A DNA stretch of 63,390 bases from Oligella ureolytica DSM 18253. GTDB lineage: Bacteria > Pseudomonadota > Gammaproteobacteria > Burkholderiales > Burkholderiaceae_B. Made by a program: the position numbers and the translations under genes. Shown piece after piece: positions 37,495-46,309 of the stretch (within the stretch, counting starts at the first letter, position 1; each line of letters starts with the position of its first letter). The DNA lies in assembly GCF_000373745.1 (NCBI RefSeq), contig NZ_KB892284.1, positions 1 through 63,390 on the forward strand, read 5' to 3'. The notes beneath the pieces are model-generated. The model worked only from the letters and a program-made list of their open reading frames with translations, ran no database searches and was not told where the DNA came from.

Positions 37495-38652
37495 CTACCA
37501 TAAATCATGATAGAGTTTGAGCATTTCTTCTCTTGTCGGAATGCGTGGATTATTATTGGGAGAGCCGGACGCAAACGCCTGTTCAACCATTGTTTCGACG
37601 GCGTGATCAAAGTCTGCTTTATCAACGCCAAATTCTGCCAGTGTCGGTACTTTTAACTCTTGATTCAGATCGTTTAGAAATTGAATAAGTTGTTGATTTG
37701 CTTTGTCAATCTCATCGTTTTCGGTGGCGACGCCTAGGGCAACTGCACATTGTGCATAGCGCTCTGCGGCAAAAGGGATTGAAAATTCAGTGACCGAAGG
37801 TAGAAGCATCGCATTTGACAGACCATGTGGCACATGGAAAAAAGCACCAATAGGACGGCTCATGCCATGTACTAACGCCACGGAGGAGTTACTAAAAGAA
37901 ATGCCGGCTAAGGTTGAGCCTAACATCATTTGCTCACGTGCTATTTCGTTAGACCCATCGTGATAGGCTGTTTTAAGATTGGGGCCAATCAGGCGCAGTG
38001 CCGCTAAGCATTGTTGATCGCTAAAGGGGTTGTGCTTTTGACTGACATACGCTTCGATGGCATGGCACATCGCATCAATACCGGTATCAGCTGTCGTGCG
38101 AGGTGGTACGGTGAGGGTGAGAGCATAATCGATAATCGTGGCGATAGGCATAAAGGCTACGCCTACGCATAACAGCTTTTCATTGCTTTGCTCATCGGTA
38201 ATGATGGTAAAGCGCGTGGCTTCAGAGCCTGTGCCGGCAGTAGTAGGAATGGCAATAATCGGGAGACTCTCTTCATTGACTATACGGGGAAATTTATAAT
38301 CACGAATCACGCCACCAAACTTACCTAATACTCCAATCGCTTTGGCGCTATCAATAGGACTGCCTCCACCCAGGGCGATAATACTATCAAAATCACCTTC
38401 TTGTATCATCTTTACACCACCCATGATGGAACTGTCTGTGGGTTCCGGGATCGTGTCATCATATACCTCACAAAGAATAGATTGTGAGGATAAGATATCT
38501 TTGATTTGCTGAACATAGCCTAATTGGACCATGATTTTATCAGTCACAATCAATGGTTTTGAAACGCCTAATGATTGCAAAATAGTGGGCAGCTTCTCAC
38601 AGGCGTTTTTGCCAACCTCCATGATGCGAGGAAGGATGATTGTGTTAGCCAT
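37495..38652 (-). CDS. Iron-containing alcohol dehydrogenase
   Basis: A 385-aa group III (metal-dependent) dehydrogenase. The NAD site ALGGGSPIDSAKAIG is near residues 94-108, TTAGTGSEATRF follows, and the metal ligands lie in DTGIDAMCHAIEAYVS, ALVHGMSRPIGAFFHVPHGLSNA. The substrate is unknown (alcohols or hydroxyacids in the family). It is the last gene of a five-gene minus-strand operon, 52 bases after the acyl-CoA synthetase, with which it could form an alcohol or aldehyde to acyl-CoA route. Confidence 0.88.
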   Translation of the reverse strand: MANTIILPRIMEVGKNACEKLPTILQSLGVSKPLIVTDKIMVQLGYVQQIKDILSSQSILCEVYDDTIPEPTDSSIMGGVKMIQEGDFDSIIALGGGSPIDSAKAIGVLGKFGGVIRDYKFPRIVNEESLPIIAIPTTAGTGSEATRFTIITDEQSNEKLLCVGVAFMPIATIIDYALTLTVPPRTTADTGIDAMCHAIEAYVSQKHNPFSDQQCLAALRLIGPNLKTAYHDGSNEIAREQMMLGSTLAGISFSNSSVALVHGMSRPIGAFFHVPHGLSNAMLLPSVTEFSIPFAAERYAQCAVALGVATENDEIDKANQQLIQFLNDLNQELKVPTLAEFGVDKADFDHAVETMVEQAFASGSPNNNPRIPTREEMLKLYHDLW

Positions 38653-38704
38653 ATCGTGTCTCCTACAGGGGTGTTATTATCGTTGGTGTTTCTGGTATGG
38701 GTAT

Positions 38705-40300
38705 CTAGCGTAGTATTAAATTTCTTAGTTCCTTGCGAATAATTTTACCGGTTGTCGTCATGGGTAATTCGTCCAAGAAATAAATTTGTCGAGGGTATTC
38801 GTGCGCGGCGACACGTGTCCGTACATGATCTTGGAGGGATTTCTTAAGCTCCTCACTTTCTTGAAAGCCCTCTTTGAGCACTATAAAAGCAGTGACGATT
38901 TCGGTGCGCTCTGCGTCTGCTACGCCAATAACAGCCGCCATGCTGACCGCTTCATGGCTTAGAAGGCCGTCTTCAATCGGACCCGGACCAATGCGATAGC
39001 CGGCACTGGTGATGACATCATCATCACGACCCACAAAAAACAGATAGGAATCATCATCCATGACGCCACGGTCACCGGTAAGTAAATAGTCACCTTTAAA
39101 TTTAGCAGCAGTGGCGCCGGGATCATCCCAATAGTATAAAAACATGACAGGATCCGGTCTCAATACGGCAATATCTCCTTCGATGCCGGCGGCGACCGGT
39201 TGGCCGTCAGAGTCAATGATGTGGACCTGATGCCCGGGTGCCGCTTTGCCCATGCTGCCGGCTTTGGGTGGAAATTCAGCGGCACAGCTGGAGACAATCA
39301 TATTGCATTCGGTCTGACCATAAAACTCATTGATTGTGATATCTAAATTCTCACGTCCCCAATGTAATAACTCCTTACCAAGCGTCTCCCCACCACTGGC
39401 AATTGAACGAAGCTTGAGACAGGGCCATTTGAGGCGAGGTTGCTCAATAAAACGTAGCATTTTTAGAGCAGTAGGGGGTAAGAAAGAGTGGGTAATTTGA
39501 TGCTTTTCCATGAGCTCAAACGCATCTTCAGCGCTGAATTTACTTGCACGTGAAGCGACTACCGGGCGACCATAGTGCCATGCCGGTAAAAGTAAATCAA
39601 GTAGACCGCCAATCCAAGCCCAGTCTGCCGGTGTCCAAAACACAGCATCATCACTATTCATCTCATTATTGTGCGAGGTCGCGACACCCGGTAAGTGTCC
39701 AAGAAGGACACGTTGAGCATGACAGGCTCCCTTAGGTTTGCCCGTGGTGCCTGATGTGAAAATGATGATAGCAGGGTCATCGGCATGGGTGTTAACGACG
39801 TCAAACTCGATGGGTTGTTTGGCTAATTCAGACCAAAAGGATAAGCTGCTTTCGTCACTTTGCTCTTGGTTGACATTAAAAATGGTTTTGAGGCAGGGAA
39901 TCTCATCACGAATGGCTTTTAGTTTGTCAAAACCGCCATCATCCGTGATGATAACGCCAATATCTGCGTGACTGATTCGATAGCTTAAGGCGTCCAGACC
40001 AAAAAGCGCGAAAAGAGGAACGGCAATGGCTCCTAATTTATACGTAGCTAAATGGGCAATTCCTGTGGCTAAGCTTTGAGTCAACAAAATACCGACTCGA
40101 TCGCCTTGTTTAACGCCGGCAGCTTGTAGTGTATTGGCCATTTGATTGGAGTAGTCTTTAAGCTGGTCAAAGCTATAGTGCTTTGTTTCACCGGCGACCT
40201 CTTCAATTAATGCCAAGCGTCCGCTGCCGTCAGCCCACCGATCACATGCATCTATTCCAATATTGTAATGAGTGGGAACTTGCCAAGAAAAATTGCCCAT
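38705..40300 (-). CDS. AMP-forming acyl-CoA synthetase (acetyl-CoA synthetase-like)
   Basis: A 531-aa adenylate-forming enzyme activating a carboxylate with ATP and CoA. The P-loop-like motif IIIFTSGTTGKPKGACHAQ is near residue 175, A5 NEFYGQTECN near 325, A7 YLLTGDRGVMDDDSYLFFVGRDDDVI near 410, and the A10 lysine in TTTGKIIRKEL at the C-terminus. It lacks the long N-terminal region of canonical Acs and resembles medium-chain or benzoate/propionate-type ligases, so the substrate is open. It begins nine bases after folA. Confidence 0.85.
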   Translation of the reverse strand: MGNFSWQVPTHYNIGIDACDRWADGSGRLALIEEVAGETKHYSFDQLKDYSNQMANTLQAAGVKQGDRVGILLTQSLATGIAHLATYKLGAIAVPLFALFGLDALSYRISHADIGVIITDDGGFDKLKAIRDEIPCLKTIFNVNQEQSDESSLSFWSELAKQPIEFDVVNTHADDPAIIIFTSGTTGKPKGACHAQRVLLGHLPGVATSHNNEMNSDDAVFWTPADWAWIGGLLDLLLPAWHYGRPVVASRASKFSAEDAFELMEKHQITHSFLPPTALKMLRFIEQPRLKWPCLKLRSIASGGETLGKELLHWGRENLDITINEFYGQTECNMIVSSCAAEFPPKAGSMGKAAPGHQVHIIDSDGQPVAAGIEGDIAVLRPDPVMFLYYWDDPGATAAKFKGDYLLTGDRGVMDDDSYLFFVGRDDDVITSAGYRIGPGPIEDGLLSHEAVSMAAVIGVADAERTEIVTAFIVLKEGFQESEELKKSLQDHVRTRVAAHEYPRQIYFLDELPMTTTGKIIRKELRNLILR

Positions 40301-40309
40301 GTGTGTCTC

Positions 40310-40807
40310 CTAGCGACGTTGATAAATCACAAAATCAAAGTCGTAATTGTTATCTATAGGTTGTGGTTTACGACTAATTTCCTCCCAGATGGTCATATCC
40401 AGTTCCGGGAATGAGGCGTCACCCTCAAGTGTGTCGTGGATTTCAGTGGCATACACTTGATCGACAAGCCCCTCCTCTAGAGCTTGAGCGTAAATTTGTG
40501 CGCCACCGATGATGAAGATGTCTTGCTCTGGCGCATGCTGTTTTGCCAGTTCAATTGCAGACTGTAAGCTCGTGACTGCTTCTGCGCCCACTGGACTGTA
40601 GTCACTATTACGGCTGATGACAATATTTAAACGACCGGGTAGGGGGCGGCCTAAGGAGTCCCAAGTCACGCGTCCCATAATAATGGGAGCCCCCATCGTG
40701 GTCTCTTTAAAATAGGCTAAGTCAGAAGGAATATTCCAAGGCATGTGACCCTGATGACCAATGATATTATTTCTTGAGTAAGCAACGATAATATTAATAT
40801 GTGCCAC
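40310..40807 (-). CDS. folA: Dihydrofolate reductase
   Basis: Reduces dihydrofolate to tetrahydrofolate with NADPH; the target of trimethoprim. The 165-aa chain has NIIGHQGHMPWNIPSDLAYFKETT (active-site region with the Asp in PSDL), PIIMGRVTWDSLG and DIFIIGGAQIYAQAL. It follows thyA by 12 bases, so both halves of the dTMP cycle are co-transcribed. Confidence 0.95.
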   Translation of the reverse strand: MAHINIIVAYSRNNIIGHQGHMPWNIPSDLAYFKETTMGAPIIMGRVTWDSLGRPLPGRLNIVISRNSDYSPVGAEAVTSLQSAIELAKQHAPEQDIFIIGGAQIYAQALEEGLVDQVYATEIHDTLEGDASFPELDMTIWEEISRKPQPIDNNYDFDFVIYQRR

Positions 40808-40819
40808 GTTTGAATCCTT

Positions 40820-41647
40820 TTAAACGGCGACGGGCGCTTTAATTAAGGGGTGGTGTTGGTAATTTTCAAATTCAAAATCTTCGAATCGGTAATCAAAAAT
40901 CGATTCCGGTTTGCGTAAGATGGTTAATTTGGGATAGGGGTAAGGCTCGCGTGATAGCTGCTCTTTTACTTGCTCGAAGTGGTTTGAATAAATATGCGCA
41001 TCGCCCCCGGTCCAGATAAATTCGCCAACCTCTAAGTCACACTGTTGAGCAATCATATGAGTCAGCAGTGCATAGCTCGCAATATTAAAAGGTACACCTA
41101 AGAAAATATCGGCACTGCGCTGGTACAGTTGGCAGGATAACTTACCATCAGCCACATAGAATTGAAATAAGCAGTGACATGGCGGTAATTTCATCTCATC
41201 AATATTGGCCACATTCCAAGCAGCGACAATATGGCGCCTGGAGTCCGGATTGTTTTTGATTTGCTCTACAAGTTGTGAGATTTGGTCAATGCTGCCGCCA
41301 TCGGGTGTCGGCCAGCTACGCCATTGGACACCATAAACGGGACCTAATTCACCCTCGCTATCTGCCCATTCGTCCCAAATGCTCACGCCATTTTCTTGGA
41401 GCCAGCGGATATTAGAATCGCCTCGCAAAAACCACAATAATTCATAAATTACACTACGTAGATGAATTTTTTTGGTGGTGACGAGCGGGAAGCCCTGCTG
41501 TAAATCGAAGCGCATTTGGTAACCGAAGTGTGAACGGGTGCCGGTACCTGTGCGATCTGATTTGTCAACGCCATATTCAAACACAAAACGCATTAATTCT
41601 TCATATTGATCGGACCGTGCGGTAGTACTTGTGATCTTGGTATCCAT
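40820..41647 (-). CDS. thyA: Thymidylate synthase
   Basis: Makes dTMP from dUMP using methylene-tetrahydrofolate. The catalytic cysteine is in [41 protein letters not shown] and [21 protein letters not shown] are conserved. At 275 aa it has about ten extra N-terminal residues relative to the 264-aa E. coli enzyme. Its start is two bases after the OsmC-like gene's stop. Confidence 0.96.
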   Translation of the reverse strand: MDTKITSTTARSDQYEELMRFVFEYGVDKSDRTGTGTRSHFGYQMRFDLQQGFPLVTTKKIHLRSVIYELLWFLRGDSNIRWLQENGVSIWDEWADSEGELGPVYGVQWRSWPTPDGGSIDQISQLVEQIKNNPDSRRHIVAAWNVANIDEMKLPPCHCLFQFYVADGKLSCQLYQRSADIFLGVPFNIASYALLTHMIAQQCDLEVGEFIWTGGDAHIYSNHFEQVKEQLSREPYPYPKLTILRKPESIFDYRFEDFEFENYQHHPLIKAPVAV

Positions 41648-41649
41648 AA

Positions 41650-42072
41650 TTAAACCTCTTCGATGCGGAAGGAGTGAGTGACTTCGGCGGTTTTGTTAAG
41701 CATGGCGATGGCTGAGCAATACTTCTCGTGACTTAAGTTGATGGCACGCTCAACCACATTTTCTTGAAGATTATGGCCGCTGACAATAAATTCAAAGTGG
41801 ATTTTGGTAAATACCTTGGGGTCAGTATCTGCGCGTTCAGACGTGATGTTTAAACGGCAGCGACGAATGTCTTTGCGCCCACGCTGTAGGATCATCACCA
41901 CATCATAAGCAGAGCAGGCGCCTGCGCCACTTAAGAGAGTTTCCATTGGACGGGGTGCGAGGTTGTTGCCTCCGCCATCGGGAGGACCGTCGATTGTAAG
42001 TGTGTGGCCGCTACCTGTACTACAAACAAATAACATACCCTCTGGGCCATTCCATTCGACTGAGCATTGCAT
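41650..42072 (-). CDS. OsmC-family protein (YhfA-like)
   Basis: A 140-aa OsmC/Ohr superfamily protein. The [29 protein letters not shown] region holds one conserved Cys, and [22 protein letters not shown] holds the second, matching the paired reactive cysteines that reduce organic hydroperoxides in the family. The arrangement is that of the YhfA branch, whose physiological role is unclear. It is first in the operon with thyA, folA, the acyl-CoA synthetase and the alcohol dehydrogenase. Confidence 0.85.
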   Translation of the reverse strand: MQCSVEWNGPEGMLFVCSTGSGHTLTIDGPPDGGGNNLAPRPMETLLSGAGACSAYDVVMILQRGRKDIRRCRLNITSERADTDPKVFTKIHFEFIVSGHNLQENVVERAINLSHEKYCSAIAMLNKTAEVTHSFRIEEV

Positions 42073-42365
42073 AACTATCTTTCCTATACTGTTTGATATT
42101 TGACCAATTATTTATTTTTATGTGTTGAATCATTATATAGAACTGGGCCTGCTTTGAGAGTGCGCATAAATTCCCGGTGGGATTTTGTTGCGCTGACTAC
42201 CAATAAAAAGCTTATAGTGCGATAGGAATACTATTTTGAATACGCATGAATATGACAATTGGAACCTTTATGCTCTGAATCGCAGGATAAAGAAATTGTC
42301 TGTTGCGATAAAAAGACAAAAAGCAACATTCAACTAAGTCGATTAGGGTTTTCATGTATTTCTTC
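42073..42365. other. Gene-free AT-rich stretch
   Basis: No convincing gene is seen between the OsmC-like gene and the candidate small-RNA promoter. It must hold the minus-strand promoter of the OsmC-thyA-folA operon. Short open frames exist on the minus strand but lack starts with ribosome-binding sites. Confidence 0.4.
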
Positions 42366-42394
42366 TTGCAATGTAGCAAGAGCTTTGCTATTAT
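42366..42394 (+). promoter_or_regulatory. Sigma-70-like promoter for the candidate small RNA
   Basis: TTGCAA (42366-42371), 17-base spacer, TATTAT (42389-42394). This predicts a start near 42401, about 155 bases before a strong terminator. A second possible pair starts at TTGACG (42402). Confidence 0.55.
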
Positions 42395-42400
42395 TTAATT

Positions 42401-42564
42401 GTTGACGGGTTATAGGGTTTTTACCTAGTAGTCCGCAGGAATTTAAACTAAAGCCTCTTCTTGTTATTGTCTCCTCATTTGAGGTTTTAGTTTATGCAGA
42501 TGTCTCCTCCACCCTCCTCCTTTGGTGGATTTGCCCGGAATCTTTTAGGTTCCGGGTTTTTTTT
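42401..42564 (+). ncRNA. Candidate small RNA with CUCCUC loops and intrinsic terminator
   Basis: The predicted transcript of about 160 nt has three hairpins. Hairpin 1: AAACTAAAGCCTC (42445-42457) pairs with GAGGTTTTAGTTT (42481-42493) with one G-U; its 23-base loop contains CTCCTC (42471-42476). Hairpin 2: TCCACC (42508-42513) pairs with GGTGGA (42524-42529); its 10-base loop contains CTCCTCC (42514-42520), and another CTCCTCC precedes it (42504-42510). Hairpin 3 is an intrinsic terminator, CCCGGAA / TTCCGGG (42534-42556) plus eight T. Loops complementary to Shine-Dalgarno sequences are known in trans-acting regulatory RNAs of other bacteria. A terminated leader of the downstream glycan operon is the main alternative. 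No known family is assigned. Confidence 0.55.
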
Positions 42565-42780
42565 CGCCATGTCATAAAAAATATAAGATATTCTCACGTT
42601 GATAAAACTATTGACAATAAGCACTGTTGCAAATTTACATAGATGTTAACGATTTATCATTTGTAAAGCTGTTAGACTCTGTGGTCGTGACCTTTTTATG
42701 TACTATAGAGCTTAGGTTTTGGCTTTCAAAAGAAAGTTTTAATAGTTAAATTTATTAATTTTTTTTAAAGTAGAAATAGT
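42565..42780 (+). promoter_or_regulatory. AT-rich promoter region of the glycan operon
   Basis: A 216-base gap between the terminator and the first glycan gene. TTGACA (42611-42616) with TTACAT 18 bases later (42635-42640) is one candidate promoter; TACTATAG near 42700 could be another -10. No JUMPstart/ops element was found. The AT-rich leader before the GTG start suggests weak or regulated translation. Confidence 0.35.
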
Positions 42781-43899
42781 GTGACGGACGCTTGGCAGTA
42801 TCTTTTAATTTGTATTGTGGCGTTTACGGTAGGCGGTTTGATTATCGCCTCCGAGCGCTGGCATGGGCGTTATACCGGTGACACCGATTTAGACAAACCT
42901 CAAGCCTCTCATGTACGCTCGACCCCACGTATTGGTGGGCTGGCAGTATTTGCCGGCACCTTAGCAGGTTTGTTGGTGTTAGGTAAACCGGATAATACGA
43001 CCTTAAACTGGTTTTGGCCTGCTTTGTTTGTGGCGGCTATGCCGGTTTTTGTGGCGGGTATGTTAGAGGATATCACCAAGGAAATTGGTGCAGGCAAGCG
43101 CTTGTTAGCTGCTTTTGCCTCAGCCGCGATTGCTTGGTGGCTATTGGGTGGGGTCTCCCGTGTCGGTTTTGAGTGGTTTGATTGGGTGTTGGGTTTTTGG
43201 CCTATCTCTCTTTTCTTTACCATGCTCGCTGTTGGTGGTTGTACCCACGCCATGAATCTCATTGATGGTATGAATGGCTTGGCCGGCATGGTCTCTTGCC
43301 TGATTTCTATTTCCTTAGCTTTAGTGGCATATCAGGTTAATGATATGGCTATTTTTGCGATTGCGCTGGCGATGGCATCTGCCGTTATGGGTTTCCTTGT
43401 TTGGAATTTCCCGTTTGGTCGGGTGTTCCTGGGCGATGGCGGTGCATATTTTATTGGTTTTATTTTGGCCGAATTGGCGGTTCAACTGGTTGCACGTAAT
43501 CCATCCGTTTCGCCTTTTTATGCGCTTGCGGTCTTGTTTTACCCAATTTTTGAGACGATGTTTTCAATTTGGCGTCGCCGTTTTATCCGTAAGGTGCGAG
43601 TTGACCAACCGGATGCTTTGCATTTGCATCAATTAATATTTAGACGCTTAGTACGAGTGACTTTTAGTCGTGATAGCCGTCATCGTGTGCCGGCGTTATG
43701 TAATGCGCTTACCTCACCTTATTTGTGGGTATTGTGTTTAATTGGTTTGCTTCCGGCAACGGTTTTTTGGTCTAACTCGTGGATACTTTGTTTGTCAATG
43801 TTGGTTTTTTCAGGACTATACTTGTGGCTGTATTCGCGCTTGGTTAATTGGCGTTGTCCTCGATGGTTGTTGTTACCCTCAGTCTTTAGTCGCAGATAG
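42781..43899 (+). CDS. Polyprenyl-phosphate sugar-1-phosphate transferase (WecA/WbpL/MraY family)
   Basis: A 372-aa multi-pass inner-membrane enzyme that would start glycan synthesis by moving a HexNAc-1-phosphate onto undecaprenyl phosphate. Conserved cytoplasmic motifs are present: AGMLEDITKEIGAGKRL (metal-binding aspartate region), NLIDGMNGLAGM, FPFGRVFLGDGGAYFIGF and the histidine motif LHLHQLIFRR. It starts at GTG (42781) with a poor ribosome-binding site; no better in-frame start was found. It is first of a seven-gene plus-strand locus. The donor sugar is not determined. Confidence 0.85.
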   Translation: MTDAWQYLLICIVAFTVGGLIIASERWHGRYTGDTDLDKPQASHVRSTPRIGGLAVFAGTLAGLLVLGKPDNTTLNWFWPALFVAAMPVFVAGMLEDITKEIGAGKRLLAAFASAAIAWWLLGGVSRVGFEWFDWVLGFWPISLFFTMLAVGGCTHAMNLIDGMNGLAGMVSCLISISLALVAYQVNDMAIFAIALAMASAVMGFLVWNFPFGRVFLGDGGAYFIGFILAELAVQLVARNPSVSPFYALAVLFYPIFETMFSIWRRRFIRKVRVDQPDALHLHQLIFRRLVRVTFSRDSRHRVPALCNALTSPYLWVLCLIGLLPATVFWSNSWILCLSMLVFSGLYLWLYSRLVNWRCPRWLLLPSVFSRR

Positions 43900-43949
43900 T
43901 GATTATCATGAATTTTATTGTTAGACATAAAAATGTTTAGGAGTTTGCT

Positions 43950-45224
43950 TTGAAGCTAGAAGATATCAAATTAGCAGTGATTGGTTTAGGCTATGTTGGA
44001 CTGCCATTAGCGGTGGAATTTGCGAAAAAGCGTCCGGTTATCGGTTTTGATATTAATCAGAGTCGTGTTAAGGAGCTGCAAGGAGGCAGAGACCATACCC
44101 TGGAAGTTGAGCCTGAAGGACTCAAAGCAGCAAAGTACATTAGCTATACAGCCGATCCCGAGGATTTGCGTGAAGCTAATACGTTTATTGTGACTGTCCC
44201 CACGCCTATCGATGAGTATAAGCGTCCTGATCTCACTCCTTTACTAAAGGCGTCAGAGATGCTTGGCAAGGTACTTAGCAAAGGTGATATTGTTATCTAT
44301 GAATCAACCGTGTATCCTGGCGCTACCGAGGATGATTGTGTGCCTGTTTTAGAAAAGTTCTCAGGCCTAACGTTTAATGAGGACTTTTTTGTAGGCTATA
44401 GTCCTGAGCGTATTAACCCGGGCGACAAGGACCGTCGTGTGACTAATATCACCAAGGTAACCTCCGGCTCCACGCCTGAAGCAGCAGAGCTAATTGATCA
44501 GCTGTATCAGCAAATCATTACGGTAGGTACACATAAAGCAGCTAGTATCAAGGTGGCAGAAGCTGCTAAGGTAATTGAAAATACTCAGCGTGACGTCAAT
44601 ATCGCGCTAATTAATGAGTTAGCTATTATTTTTAACCGCTTAGGTATTGATACCCAGGCAGTTCTAGAAGCGGCCGGTACGAAGTGGAATTTTTTACCAT
44701 TCCGTCCGGGCTTGGTCGGTGGTCACTGTATTGGTGTCGACCCATATTATCTGACTCACAAGGCACAATCTATCGGTTATCATCCGGAGATTATTTTGGC
44801 CGGACGACGCTTAAATGATGGGATGGGTACATATGTGGTAGCTCAATTAATCAAAGCGATGACTAAAAAGCGTATTCAGGTACAGGAATCCCGTATTTTA
44901 GTCATGGGCTTAACTTTTAAAGAAAATTGCCCTGATCTGCGTAATACGCGTGTTGTTGATATTGTCAATGAGCTTGCCGAATACAATATCAACGTTGATG
45001 TTTATGATCCTTGGGTGGATCCTGAGGAATGTGAACGAGAGTATGGCATTAAGCCTATTCAAACCCTCAAAGAGGGCACTTACGATGGGATTGTTCTTGC
45101 CGTAGCGCATGAGCAGTTCAAAGCGATGGGTATTGATAAGATTCGTGCGGTTGGTAAAGACGAGCACGTTCTTTATGATCTTAAGTATGTGTATGACGCA
45201 GATAGCGTCGATATACGTCTCTAA
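43950..45224 (+). CDS. tviB: UDP-N-acetylhexosamine C6-dehydrogenase (TviB/WbpO type)
   Basis: Oxidises UDP-GlcNAc or UDP-GalNAc to the uronic acid. The NAD site is [13 protein letters not shown]; catalytic Cys260 is in [26 protein letters not shown] and [16 protein letters not shown] are signatures of this subfamily. It starts at TTG (43950) with TAGGAG six bases upstream. At 424 aa length is normal. Paired with the next gene, a 4-epimerase, it should supply a GalNAcA-type donor. Confidence 0.9.
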   Translation: MKLEDIKLAVIGLGYVGLPLAVEFAKKRPVIGFDINQSRVKELQGGRDHTLEVEPEGLKAAKYISYTADPEDLREANTFIVTVPTPIDEYKRPDLTPLLKASEMLGKVLSKGDIVIYESTVYPGATEDDCVPVLEKFSGLTFNEDFFVGYSPERINPGDKDRRVTNITKVTSGSTPEAAELIDQLYQQIITVGTHKAASIKVAEAAKVIENTQRDVNIALINELAIIFNRLGIDTQAVLEAAGTKWNFLPFRPGLVGGHCIGVDPYYLTHKAQSIGYHPEIILAGRRLNDGMGTYVVAQLIKAMTKKRIQVQESRILVMGLTFKENCPDLRNTRVVDIVNELAEYNINVDVYDPWVDPEECEREYGIKPIQTLKEGTYDGIVLAVAHEQFKAMGIDKIRAVGKDEHVLYDLKYVYDADSVDIRL

Positions 45225-45279
45225 CTCATCCTCGGACGCATCATTGATTAAACCTAATTAATTCTTTTTAAACATTTTT

Positions 45280-46305
45280 ATGACAACTAAGTTTGAACAA
45301 GTAAAGCGACAACTGGTAGCACAGCCAAAAACTTGGCTGGTTACCGGTTGTGCTGGCTTTATTGGCTCTAATCTACTAGAGTTTTTATTAAAGCATGAGC
45401 AAAAGGTAGTGGGCTTAGATAACTTCTCTACCGGCTTTCAACATAATCTAGACGAGGTGCAGGCTCAGGTTACGGCTGAGCAATGGTCTAATTTTCGCTT
45501 TATCGAAGGCGATATTCGAGACTTAGCCACTTGCCAAGCGGCGGTTAAGGGAGTGGATTATGTATCGCATCAGGCGGCGCTAGGATCAGTTCCCCGTTCT
45601 TTAAATGATCCGATCACCACCAATCAGGTGAATATCGAGGGCTCGTTAAATATGTTAATTGCGAGTCGTGATGAGGGTGTGACGTCTTTCGTTTTTGCGG
45701 CCTCCAGCTCGACTTATGGTGACCACCCGGATTTGCCTAAACAAGAACCGAAAATCGGTAATCCCTTGTCGCCTTATGCCGTAACTAAGTATGTTAATGA
45801 GCTCTATGCGCATGTTTTTGCTTTAAATTATGGTTTCAAATCCATTGGTTTGCGCTACTTTAATGTGTTTGGCAAGCGCCAAACACCTAATGGTGCCTAC
45901 GCCGCGGTTATCCCTAAGTGGACCAGCGCGATGATCCATAACGAAGATGTGATCATCAATGGCGATGGTGAAACCAGTCGAGATTTTTGCTATATAGAAA
46001 ATACAATACAGGCCAATATTCTTAGCTCGGTGCAAATGCCGGAGTCAGGCTATGAGGTTTACAACGTTGCCTTAAATAATCGCACGTCATTAAATGAGTT
46101 GTATGCTTATTTGGGTGAGCTGCTCTCTGAAAACGGTCTGAGCTATCAAAAAGAGGCGGTTTATCAGGATTTTAGGGCAGGTGATGTACGCCATTCTCAA
46201 GCCGATATCACCAAAATTACTGAGCAATTGGGTTATCAGCCGACACATAGTATTAGAGAGGGGTTGGCTGAGGCAATGCCTTGGTACATTAACTTCCTAA
46301 AGTAG
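45280..46305 (+). CDS. tviC: UDP-N-acetylhexosamine/uronate 4-epimerase (TviC/WbpP type)
   Basis: An extended short-chain dehydrogenase/reductase epimerase (341 aa). [15 protein letters not shown] is the NAD site, [17 protein letters not shown] holds the catalytic Ser, and [14 protein letters not shown] the Tyr166/Lys170 pair. [11 protein letters not shown] and [25 protein letters not shown] match the WbpP/TviC group that interconverts UDP-GlcNAc(A) and UDP-GalNAc(A). It is directly downstream of the dehydrogenase. Confidence 0.9.
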   Translation: MTTKFEQVKRQLVAQPKTWLVTGCAGFIGSNLLEFLLKHEQKVVGLDNFSTGFQHNLDEVQAQVTAEQWSNFRFIEGDIRDLATCQAAVKGVDYVSHQAALGSVPRSLNDPITTNQVNIEGSLNMLIASRDEGVTSFVFAASSSTYGDHPDLPKQEPKIGNPLSPYAVTKYVNELYAHVFALNYGFKSIGLRYFNVFGKRQTPNGAYAAVIPKWTSAMIHNEDVIINGDGETSRDFCYIENTIQANILSSVQMPESGYEVYNVALNNRTSLNELYAYLGELLSENGLSYQKEAVYQDFRAGDVRHSQADITKITEQLGYQPTHSIREGLAEAMPWYINFLK

Positions 46306-46309
46306 TGAC

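Noticed and set aside
42495-42580. A 27-codon frame inside the candidate small RNA
   Set aside because: It has no ribosome-binding site, overlaps the terminator stem and has a low-complexity product.
42565-42860. JUMPstart/ops element before the glycan locus
   Set aside because: No GGCGGTAG-type core was found upstream of the first gene.
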